From NCBI GenBank assembly GCA_900546895.1, contig UREO01000146.1:1-7510 (forward strand): 7,510 nt of DNA, read 5' to 3'. The DNA is from an uncultured Oscillospiraceae bacterium. Lineage in GTDB: Bacteria; Bacillota; Clostridia; Oscillospirales; Acutalibacteraceae. The notes beneath the pieces are model-generated. The model saw only the letters and a list, made by a program, of their open reading frames with translations. It ran no database searches and was not told the DNA's origin. A program made the position numbers and the translations under genes. Below, piece by piece: positions 1 through 5,517 of this stretch (its first letter is position 1; every line of letters begins with the position of its first letter).

Positions 1-1
1 C

Positions 2-145
2 GGATTCACATACAACGTGCCCGGAACCGATACCGAAAAATCCTATGGCTATCATATTGCAGTAGACGACAATTATCATTTTGAAATTCTGGAACAGGGC
101 GAAGAGATTGGAAAACAGATGGTTTCAACGGAGAAAAGCAAATAA
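2..145 (+). CDS. C-terminal fragment of an unrecognised protein
   Basis: The window opens inside a reading frame that stays open from base 2 to a TAA at 143-145, giving the last 47 residues of a protein (from GFTYNVPGTD to STEKSK). The other two forward frames hit stops within this stretch, and a strong terminator follows 43 nt downstream, so this is very likely the real 3' end of a gene. The tail is polar and rich in Glu, Lys, Asp and Tyr, with no membrane segment and no cysteine. I do not recognise the family and cannot assign a function from this fragment. The start lies outside the window. Confidence 0.7.
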   Translation, partial: GFTYNVPGTDTEKSYGYHIAVDDNYHFEILEQGEEIGKQMVSTEKSK

Positions 146-188
146 TTTGGATTGTTCCTCTCTGTGGAAAGACGTTGACCGCGCCCTC

Positions 189-240
189 AAAAACGGCAAT
201 GGACTGCCTTCTTTGGCAACCCATTGCCGTTTTTATCTTT
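189..240 (+). terminator. Rho-independent terminator of the first gene
   Basis: A perfect 14-bp inverted repeat pairs AAAAACGGCAATGG (189-202) with CCATTGCCGTTTTT (221-234). The 18-nt loop can form a further inner stem, TGCC (205-208) with GGCA (215-218). The T-rich 3' arm continues as TTTTTATCTTT. Because the A-run on the 5' side mirrors the T-run, it could also stop transcription coming from the right, although no minus-strand gene is seen nearby. Confidence 0.92.
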
Positions 241-347
241 AGGTATGGAAATTTTGAAGATAACAGCAAAAACAAGGGGTTCGAACTATTTATTTAAAAT
301 GCACAAATTATCTTTTATTTATTGCTGAAATATTTCTTGAAAAACAC

Positions 348-376
348 TTGCAATATTGAGTAATAAAGAGTATATT
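348..376 (+). promoter_or_regulatory. Putative sigma-A promoter of the repeat-protein/rubrerythrin unit
   Basis: The gene-free stretch 241-431 is very AT-rich and lies between a terminator and a gene with a strong ribosome site, so it must hold the promoter. The best match is TTGCAA (348-353), a 17-nt spacer, and TATATT (371-376). This predicts a transcript start near 383 and a leader of about 50 nt. A weaker alternative pairs TTGAAA (337-342) with TAATAA (361-366). Apart from an imperfect palindrome at 392-410, nothing else stands out in the stretch. Confidence 0.5.
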
Positions 377-431
377 ATAAACAAGAAAATCAATAACAAT
401 TACTATTATTAATTTATTGGAGGTTTTTTAA

Positions 432-725
432 ATGACAAGTAATTTCAACATCAACAATATGAACGGTATCTCGAACAAGAACGAAGTTCGCTTCGGCATC
501 ACCAACATGAACGCACTTACGGACAGGGATGACATTTCCTTTCGCTACGACAATCAAAACGGCGTATCCGAGCTGGACTCTGTCGTCTACCACATCAACA
601 ACATGAACGGCATCTCGTTCACATCTGCACATTCTTCCCCGGTGCTGACTCTGTTCAGATTTTTAAGCTCCGTGGCAAAGGGGGATTCTTACCGTCGCCG
701 TCTGCAGCCCGCAGAGGCCGAGTAA
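432..725 (+). CDS. Small Asn-rich protein with four 16-residue repeats, function unknown
   Basis: This 97-residue protein has a strong start: GGAGG at 419-423 lies 8 nt before the ATG at 432. Residues 5-68 are four back-to-back 16-residue units with the pattern [FY]-x-[IY]-x-N-[MQ]-N-[GA]-[ILV]-[ST]-x-x-x-x-x-x. The first three units carry V or I at position 15. Both Asn residues (positions 5 and 7 of the unit) are invariant, and hydrophobic residues alternate along the strand. That is what one expects of stacked beta-hairpins or a small beta-solenoid, but the structure is inferred. The tail (69-97) has a short hydrophobic stretch, PVLTLFRFL, then an RRR cluster and an acidic end. There is no signal peptide, cysteine or known enzymatic motif. 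It precedes rubrerythrin by 46 nt with no terminator between, so the two are probably co-transcribed. I do not recognise the family. Confidence 0.8.
   Translation: MTSNFNINNMNGISNKNEVRFGITNMNALTDRDDISFRYDNQNGVSELDSVVYHINNMNGISFTSAHSSPVLTLFRFLSSVAKGDSYRRRLQPAEAE
444..635 (+). repeat. Four tandem 48-bp coding repeats
   Basis: The units are 444-491, 492-539, 540-587 and 588-635, exactly in register with the 16-residue protein repeats. Units 1 and 4 are closest: over the 24 nt encoding INNMNGIS they differ at two positions only, both silent third-codon changes (AAT/AAC and GGT/GGC). Units 2 and 3 have diverged further but keep the N-x-N core. Confidence 0.85.
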
Positions 726-771
726 CAAACCGGATATTTAAAAATGATCAAAATTAAGGAGGAACAAAACA

Positions 772-1326
772 ATGCCTGTAAAAAATGCAATGACGTTCGA
801 TTTTCTTCATTCCGCGTACGGCGGAGAAAGCATGGCGCACATGAGATATCTGATCTGGGCGGACGTGGCCCGCAAAGAGGGTTTTCCGAACATTGGAAAG
901 CTGTTTGAGGCAATCGCCTATGCCGAAAGAGTACACGCGGGCAACCATTTCCGCGAAATCGGCGGCAGTACCGCAGACGCCACAGTCACCGCCGGAGCAG
1001 TTTTCGGAACTGGCAACACAGTGGAGAACCTTCAGGGAGCAATCAACGGCGAGCTTCACGAAGTGAAGCAGATGTACCCCGTTTACCTGAACGCCGCAGA
1101 ATTCCAGAAGGAACCCGGCGCGCAGCGCTCCTTCCACTTCGCGCTTGAAGCGGAGAAGATTCACGCCGCACTGTTCCAGAAAGCACAGAACGCCGCAAAG
1201 GAAGGGAAAGATGTCGAACTGAAATCCGTTTACGTCTGCCCGGTCTGCGGCCACACGATTCTGGACGGCGCACCCGACAGCTGCCCGATCTGCGGAGCAA
1301 AAAAAGAACGGTACGTAAAGTTCTGA
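772..1326 (+). CDS. rbr: Rubrerythrin
   Basis: Rubrerythrins are cytoplasmic di-iron proteins that reduce hydrogen peroxide to water in anaerobes, with electrons delivered through a rubredoxin-type iron centre. This 184-residue protein has both parts. The four-helix ferritin-like domain (about 1-145) carries the expected ligands: E19, E52xxH55, E94xxE97 and E128xxH131. The C-terminal rubredoxin-like domain has CPVCG (C156, C159) and CPICG (C171, C174). Length and layout are normal for the short, classical form, and no ligand is missing. The start is set by AAGGAGG at 756-762, 9 nt before the ATG. It is the second gene of a probable two-gene unit with the Asn-rich repeat protein and is followed by a clear terminator. 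By family knowledge it would protect oxygen-sensitive iron-sulphur enzymes, such as the hydrogenase and radical SAM protein encoded downstream, but that link is only inferred. Confidence 0.97.
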   Translation: MPVKNAMTFDFLHSAYGGESMAHMRYLIWADVARKEGFPNIGKLFEAIAYAERVHAGNHFREIGGSTADATVTAGAVFGTGNTVENLQGAINGELHEVKQMYPVYLNAAEFQKEPGAQRSFHFALEAEKIHAALFQKAQNAAKEGKDVELKSVYVCPVCGHTILDGAPDSCPICGAKKERYVKF

Positions 1327-1384
1327 CAGTAAATGCCACACTGAAGATTTGATCCGTATCGAAAACAGAACAGCCGCTCCGCTG

Positions 1385-1422
1385 AAAGGAGGATGCCTTA
1401 TCGTAAGACATCCTCCTTTTTT
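1385..1422 (+). terminator. Rho-independent terminator after rubrerythrin
   Basis: An 11-bp perfect stem pairs AAAGGAGGATG (1385-1395) with CATCCTCCTTT (1409-1419). The loop holds an inner CTTA/TAAG stem closed by TCG. The T-tract runs 1417-1422. It lies 58 nt after the rubrerythrin stop and separates that unit from the radical SAM gene. The 5' arm contains AGGAGG, but no start codon follows at a useful distance that opens a gene. Confidence 0.93.
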
Positions 1423-1458
1423 CGTCAATACGCGGATTCCGTCCCGCCGCGGGGAATA

Positions 1459-1487
1459 CTGACGGGAAAACGGAAGTATGCTATAAT
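1459..1487 (+). promoter_or_regulatory. Extended -10 promoter of the radical SAM gene
   Basis: A consensus TATAAT (1482-1487) is preceded by TG and one base (TGCTATAAT), a full extended -10 element. CTGACG (1459-1464), a 4-of-6 match to the -35 consensus, sits 17 nt upstream. The predicted transcript start is about 1493-1495. That falls only about 10 nt before an in-frame ATG at 1503 and about 135 nt before the ATG I prefer for the protein. Confidence 0.7.
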
Positions 1488-1506
1488 AGCCACAAAGCGG
1501 CTATGA

Positions 1507-1624
1507 TGCCGGCAGGCGGCAGACAAGCTGCCAATGGCGGCAAATCGTACCAGTTAAGGCGGCAAGCGAGCAACGGCGCCGTGCGCCTGTGGTACAACAG
1601 CTCCCCGCAGGCGGGAAAGAAGGG
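1507..1624 (+). promoter_or_regulatory. GC-rich structured mRNA leader, class unknown
   Basis: The leader between the predicted transcript start and the radical SAM start codon can fold into three parts. Part one: TGCCG (1507-1511) pairs with CGGCA (1538-1542), enclosing GGCAG (1518-1522)/CTGCC (1528-1532) with loop ACAAG. Part two: GTACCA (1547-1552) pairs with TGGTAC (1590-1595), enclosing AGGCG (1557-1561)/CGCCT (1584-1588). Part three: CCCG (1604-1607) pairs with CGGG (1612-1615), just before the AGAAGGG ribosome site (1618-1624). The nested helices suggest a folded leader, possibly a riboswitch or other cis-regulator. I could not match it to the TPP, cobalamin, SAM, THF, preQ1, ZTP, c-di-GMP, fluoride or guanidine consensus patterns I know. 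High GC makes chance pairing easy, and the frame is also open here, so it could instead be coding. Confidence 0.4.
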
Positions 1625-1628
1625 TATT

Positions 1629-3353
1629 ATGATCATGAAAAACAAACTGACCGCAGCCATCTGCGTTTTAAACTCCAAATATATTCATTCCTCCCTCGCT
1701 CCGTGGTGCCTTTCGGCGGGTGTGGACACCTACTGCGGTCCGGAAATTTTTGCGGAGGTGGTGGAGGGCACGATCAACGAGCGGCTGGAGGACGTCGCAC
1801 AGCGCATTCTGGCGCTGAATCCGCAGGTGATCGGTTTCAGCTGCTACATCTGGAATATCTCCGCTACAAAGGAGCTGATACGGCTTGTGAAAAGCCGCCT
1901 GCCCGGCGCCGTCGTCGCGCTGGGCGGCCCGGAGGTAAGCTACTGCGCGGAAAAGCTGCTGGACGGGGAACCGGAGGTGCAGTACGTTCTTTCCGGGGAA
2001 GGCGAAAAGCCTTTTGCCCTTCTGCTGAACGCAATCAGCCGTGGGGAAACACCCGAAAATATTCCCGGGGTCTGTTACCGCCGCGACGGACAGGCGGTGA
2101 CCGTTCCTCCCTGCACCCCGGAGGATGACCCTCCTTCACCGTACACCTCAAAATACCTGAGCGCACTGAAGGGGCGTATCGCGTACCTGGAAACCAGCCG
2201 CGGATGCCCCTATTCCTGCGCTTTCTGCCTTTCCGGGCGGTGCGGTAGCGCACGCTTCTTCGACTTGGACCGGGCCAAAAAGGAATTGCTGCTGCTGGCC
2301 CGCAGCGGCGCAAAAACAGTAAAGCTGGTCGACCGCACTTTTAACGCAAACCGCAGACGGGCCATCGAACTGTTCCGCTTCATTATCGAGAACTACGGAA
2401 CCGCAATCCCCGCCGGAGTGTGCTTTCATTTTGAAATCGCGGGCGATCTTCTGGACGAAGAAACGCTGAGTCTTCTGGCGCAGGCACCGGTCGGCGCCAT
2501 GCAGCTGGAAATCGGGCTGCAGAGCTTCAACCCCAAAACGCTTGCCGCCATCAACCGGAAAACGGACGTGGAGCGGCTGAAAGAAAACATCCGCCGGCTG
2601 ATTGCCAACTCGAATATGCATATTCATATCGACCTGATTGCGGGCCTGCCTTACGAGGATTTCGCCAGCTTCACCGAAAGCTTCAATACCGCTTATTCTC
2701 TGGGACCCAATATGCTGCAGCTGGGCTTTTTAAAGCTGCTGTACGGCGCGCCCATGCGGGAAAACCCGGCGGAATTTCCCTGCCGATATAACGGACAGCC
2801 GCCGTATGAAGTAACGCAGACTCCCTGGCTTTCCGAAGAAGAGCTGCTGCGGCTGCATCATACGGAAGACGCTTTGGAGCGCTTGTACAACAGCGGCCGC
2901 TTTCGCAGGACCCTCTCCTATCTTCTGGAAAAGAGTAAAACAACGCCATTCGGGCTGTTTGACGGATTCGGCGAATTCGCCGCCCGAAAGGGAACGGATA
3001 ACATTTCGCTGGACGACTATACGGCCCTGCTCTTCGCCTTTTTCAGCGGGCAGAGCGGCATTGACAAGGAGGTTCTGCGCGACAGGATGGTCTGCGACCG
3101 GCTGTCCACCAACGCTTCGGGCCGGCTCCCGCCCGTCCTACTCGTCCGCGATCCCGCGCTGGGAAAGGCAATCCGCGAGCTTGAGGATACAAACCGTCCT
3201 TCAAAAGGGATAAAGAGAGGCTACGCCCTGCTGTACGCCGGACACTGTCTGATTTATGCGGATTATGAAAACCGAAATCCTGTCAGCGGGGAATATTCTC
3301 TCTTTGAATTCCGGCCCGAATTCTGGAAAGATTCCCTTCTGCTGTTAAAATAA
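1629..3353 (+). CDS. B12-binding-domain radical SAM protein, DUF4080 type
   Basis: Proteins of this group cleave S-adenosylmethionine with a [4Fe-4S] cluster, usually together with cobalamin; the substrate of the DUF4080 branch is not known to me. From the ATG at 1629 the protein is 574 residues. The N-terminal cobalamin-binding-like domain (about 5-150) has NSKYIHSSLAPW (15-26) and GGPEVSY (99-105), but no classical DxHxxG motif is visible. The radical SAM domain follows, with SRGCPYSCAFC supplying the cluster ligands C193, C197 and C200, and VDRTFNAN around 232-240. The C-terminal third fits DUF4080. The start is uncertain. ATGs at 1629 and 1635 follow AGAAGGG (1618-1624) by 4 and 10 nt, while the frame stays open to an ATG at 1503. 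I reject that one because it has no ribosome site, lies only about 10 nt after the predicted transcript start, and adds 42 residues that do not look like part of the family. It seems to be a single-gene unit. Confidence 0.9.
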   Translation: MIMKNKLTAAICVLNSKYIHSSLAPWCLSAGVDTYCGPEIFAEVVEGTINERLEDVAQRILALNPQVIGFSCYIWNISATKELIRLVKSRLPGAVVALGGPEVSYCAEKLLDGEPEVQYVLSGEGEKPFALLLNAISRGETPENIPGVCYRRDGQAVTVPPCTPEDDPPSPYTSKYLSALKGRIAYLETSRGCPYSCAFCLSGRCGSARFFDLDRAKKELLLLARSGAKTVKLVDRTFNANRRRAIELFRFIIENYGTAIPAGVCFHFEIAGDLLDEETLSLLAQAPVGAMQLEIGLQSFNPKTLAAINRKTDVERLKENIRRLIANSNMHIHIDLIAGLPYEDFASFTESFNTAYSLGPNMLQLGFLKLLYGAPMRENPAEFPCRYNGQPPYEVTQTPWLSEEELLRLHHTEDALERLYNSGRFRRTLSYLLEKSKTTPFGLFDGFGEFAARKGTDNISLDDYTALLFAFFSGQSGIDKEVLRDRMVCDRLSTNASGRLPPVLLVRDPALGKAIRELEDTNRPSKGIKRGYALLYAGHCLIYADYENRNPVSGEYSLFEFRPEFWKDSLLLLK

Positions 3354-3380
3354 TTCTTGTAACAGTCTTATAATCACAAA

Positions 3381-3397
3381 ATCGCTCTTTCAGCGAT
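3381..3397 (+). terminator. Weak hairpin after the radical SAM gene
   Basis: ATCGCT (3381-3386) pairs with AGCGAT (3392-3397) around the loop CTTTC, 28 nt after the stop codon. No T-tract follows directly; the first T-run is about 15 nt further on. It may be an inefficient terminator or a processing hairpin. No better terminator is present between the radical SAM gene and the hydrogenase operon. Confidence 0.35.
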
Positions 3398-3472
3398 GCC
3401 AAAATCTATACATTTTTAAATTTACATAAAATTCATTTCAAAACCAGAAGAAAAAGGGTAAATATTAACCTT

Positions 3473-3507
3473 GCACATCTGGTAAATTTTGATTATCATA
3501 GATGTGC
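3473..3507. promoter_or_regulatory. Inverted repeat upstream of the hydrogenase operon, possible operator
   Basis: GCACATCT (3473-3480) and AGATGTGC (3500-3507) form a perfect 8-bp inverted repeat with a 19-nt spacer that can pair further (GGTAA with TTATC). No T-tract follows, so a terminator is unlikely. It covers the -35 region of the extended -10 promoter at 3514 and a second possible promoter, TTGCAC/TATCAT (3471-3499). That position suits a regulator-binding site. I cannot name the regulator. Confidence 0.4.
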
Positions 3508-3519
3508 TTCTGTTATAAA
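3489..3519 (+). promoter_or_regulatory. Putative promoter of the ech operon
   Basis: TATAAA (3514-3519) carries an extended TG motif (TGTTATAAA), with TTGATT (3489-3494) 19 nt upstream as a poor -35. The predicted start near 3526 gives a leader of about 85 nt. The gene-free region 3354-3611 is sharply more AT-rich than the genes on both sides, as expected of a promoter region. An alternative, TTGCAC (3471-3476) with TATCAT (3494-3499) at 17 nt spacing, is also possible. Confidence 0.45.
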
Positions 3520-3530
3520 TGCAACATTTA

Positions 3531-3549
3531 TTTTCCTCATAGGGGAAAA
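3531..3549 (+). other. Hairpin in the ech leader
   Basis: TTTTCCTC (3531-3538) can pair with GGGGAAAA (3542-3549) around an ATA loop; seven pairs are Watson-Crick and one is G-T. It would lie at the 5' end of the ech transcript if the promoter at 3514 is right. It has A residues, not T residues, after the stem, so it is not a terminator. It could protect the mRNA 5' end or be a protein-binding palindrome. Confidence 0.35.
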
Positions 3550-3611
3550 GTGTTGTGAATTTGTTGTAGTGGCAGAAAAGTTAAACATGGAGAAATGGTG
3601 GTTTTAGTGCA

Positions 3612-5516
3612 ATGATAGTTATGCTCATAATCTTTCCTTTTATTGCAGCTCTGATTCTATCCATGGTCAAACCGGGAAAACTGCGGGATATGATTGTATT
3701 TTCAAGCTGCGCCGTCCTTGTTGCGACGGTGGTTGCCTTTTCCGTAAGTTCCCTGCTTGGCGGGACGAACCAGTCTTACCTTGCGGAAACCCGGCTGCTC
3801 GACAAGGCGATCCTTCTGGCGGAATTCGGGCTGATGGGGCTTGTGTTTTACTATTCGTTCCGGTATAAGCAGTATTACTGTGCCCTGCTTTCGGCGGCGC
3901 AGACCCTGCCCGTCGCATGGATGGAGCTTACCGGTCGTTCTGCGGAAGGCGGAAACCATATTATTGTAGACGACCTCACGATTATCATGTGCATGGTGGT
4001 CGGTATTGTGGGGTGCCTGATCTGCGTATACGCGGTGGGGTATATCAGGGAATATCACGAACATCATCCCGAATACAAAGACCGGTCTCCCTTTTTCTTC
4101 TCCATGCTTTTTGTGTTTTTGGGCGCGATGTTCGGACTGGTCTTTTCCGCCAATCTTACCTGGATCTATTTCTTCTGGGAAATCACCAGCATCTGTTCGT
4201 TCCTGCTGATCGGTTATAATCAGACTCCGGAGGCTATTCGGAACTCCTTCCGGGCGCTCTGGATGAACCTTTTGGGCGGCCTCGGCTTTGCGGGGGCCAT
4301 CCTGTACTGTTCCCTCCGGCTGGATATCGCCGATCTTCAGGATCTGGTCATTTTTGGCACCGGGAACCCCGCGGCGCTCATCCCGGTCATTCTGCTGGCT
4401 TTTGCTGCGCTGACCAAAAGCGCGCAGATGCCGTTTTCCCGTTGGCTTTTGGGGGCTATGGTCGCGCCGACGCCCACCTCCGCCCTGCTGCATTCCGCAA
4501 CGATGGTCAAGGCCGGCGTTTATCTTTTGATTCGCCTTTCCCCCGCGCTCAGCGGCAACCTAGCGGGAATCATGGTCACCACGATCGGCGGGTTTACCTT
4601 CTTTGCCGCTTCCCTGCTCGCTATTTCGCAGAGCGACGGCAAAAAAGTGCTGGCGTATTCCACTATTTCCAATCTGGGCCTGATCACCGCGTGCGCGGGC
4701 GTAGGCTTGTATGAAGCCGTATGGGCGGGCATCCTGCTTCTGGTGTTCCACGCGGTTTCCAAATCGCTGCTGTTCCTTTCGGTCGGCGCGGTGGAAAACA
4801 GCACCGGCAGCCGCAATATCGAAGATATGCACGGCCTGATCGTCAAGTTGCCGAAGCTGGCTTTCGTAATGATCGTGGGAATCTGCGGGATGTTCCTTGC
4901 GCCCTTCGGCATGCTGATTTCCAAATGGGCGGCGCTCAAGGCGTTTGTGGATTCCAAAAGCGTCTTGCTGGTAATTTTTCTGGTATTCGGAAGTGCCAGC
5001 ACCCTGTTCTACTGGGGAAAATGGCTGAGCAAGCTCGTCGCGGTGATCCACCGCTCCGAACGGCTGCCCGACAAGCTGGAAAAAAGCGACTGGTTTTCCA
5101 TTTACACGCTGGCGGTTCTGGTCATTGCCCTGTGCGTCTCCTTCCCGCTGCTGTCCACCTATCTGGTGCAGCCCTTCCTGATTCAGACGTTCCACGAGCC
5201 TTTAATGACGCTTATCAGCAGCAGCGACCTCAAAATTATGCTTCTGATGTTCTGTACCATTCTGGTTCTGCCCGTTATGGTGCGTCTGCTGACCTTCGGC
5301 AAAAAGAATAAAATCGTCACCTCCTATATGGGCGGCGCCAACGCCGGCGACGACCGTCATTTTACGGATTCCTTCGGGCGCGAATCGTCCATGTATCTTG
5401 CGAACTGGTATATGGAGGATCTTTTCGGGGAGAAGAAATTATTAAAGCCCTCGCTGGTTCTCTCTTCCGCCGGCTTGATCGTCCTGATGATCGTTGCAAT
5501 CGGAGGTGTGATTTAA
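3612..5516 (+). CDS. echA: Ech hydrogenase subunit A, NuoL-like ion-pumping subunit
   Basis: This 634-residue membrane protein belongs to the Mrp antiporter/NuoL-M-N family and is the proposed ion-translocating subunit of energy-converting hydrogenase. It is hydrophobic throughout, with roughly fourteen or more predicted membrane helices. Key family residues are visible: the Glu of FFWEITS (E190), the Lys of LTKSAQMPF (K269), K300 in the following helix (HSATMVKAG), H380 and K384 in VFHAVSKSLLF, and a late Lys in MLISKWAA (K438). The segment TKSAQMPFSRWLLGAMVAPT is a classical signature of the family. The start ATG has only a weak ribosome site (GGTGG at 3597-3601, 10 nt away); M4 at 3621 is an alternative. 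It is the first gene of the operon and is followed by echB after one base. It resembles NuoL, but the gene order and the large subunit downstream point to Ech and not to respiratory complex I. Confidence 0.93.
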   Translation: MIVMLIIFPFIAALILSMVKPGKLRDMIVFSSCAVLVATVVAFSVSSLLGGTNQSYLAETRLLDKAILLAEFGLMGLVFYYSFRYKQYYCALLSAAQTLPVAWMELTGRSAEGGNHIIVDDLTIIMCMVVGIVGCLICVYAVGYIREYHEHHPEYKDRSPFFFSMLFVFLGAMFGLVFSANLTWIYFFWEITSICSFLLIGYNQTPEAIRNSFRALWMNLLGGLGFAGAILYCSLRLDIADLQDLVIFGTGNPAALIPVILLAFAALTKSAQMPFSRWLLGAMVAPTPTSALLHSATMVKAGVYLLIRLSPALSGNLAGIMVTTIGGFTFFAASLLAISQSDGKKVLAYSTISNLGLITACAGVGLYEAVWAGILLLVFHAVSKSLLFLSVGAVENSTGSRNIEDMHGLIVKLPKLAFVMIVGICGMFLAPFGMLISKWAALKAFVDSKSVLLVIFLVFGSASTLFYWGKWLSKLVAVIHRSERLPDKLEKSDWFSIYTLAVLVIALCVSFPLLSTYLVQPFLIQTFHEPLMTLISSSDLKIMLLMFCTILVLPVMVRLLTFGKKNKIVTSYMGGANAGDDRHFTDSFGRESSMYLANWYMEDLFGEKKLLKPSLVLSSAGLIVLMIVAIGGVI

Positions 5517-5517
5517 G

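Noticed and set aside
245..328. A 27-codon + strand frame (MEILKITAKT...) after the first terminator
   Set aside because: It has no ribosome site beyond a bare AGG next to the ATG, no promoter between it and the terminator, and random-looking composition in AT-rich DNA.
444..635. CRISPR-like array
   Set aside because: The repeats are contiguous without spacers, in frame, and encode a periodic protein; they are coding repeats.
754..1428. Long minus-strand open frame opposite rubrerythrin
   Set aside because: It is antisense to a complete, ligand-perfect rubrerythrin and shows no ribosome site or recognisable domain; it follows from the codon bias of the + strand gene.
1503..1628. A 42-residue N-terminal extension of the radical SAM protein
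   Set aside because: The ATG at 1503 lacks a ribosome site and lies about 10 nt from the predicted transcript start. The extension has low-complexity Gly/Arg/Gln composition, while a ribosome site precedes 1629/1635. It remains the main rival to the structured-leader idea.
3369..3374. Perfect TATAAT just after the radical SAM gene
   Set aside because: No acceptable -35 or TG extension sits at the right distance, and a hairpin lies directly downstream; chance is likely in this AT-rich DNA.
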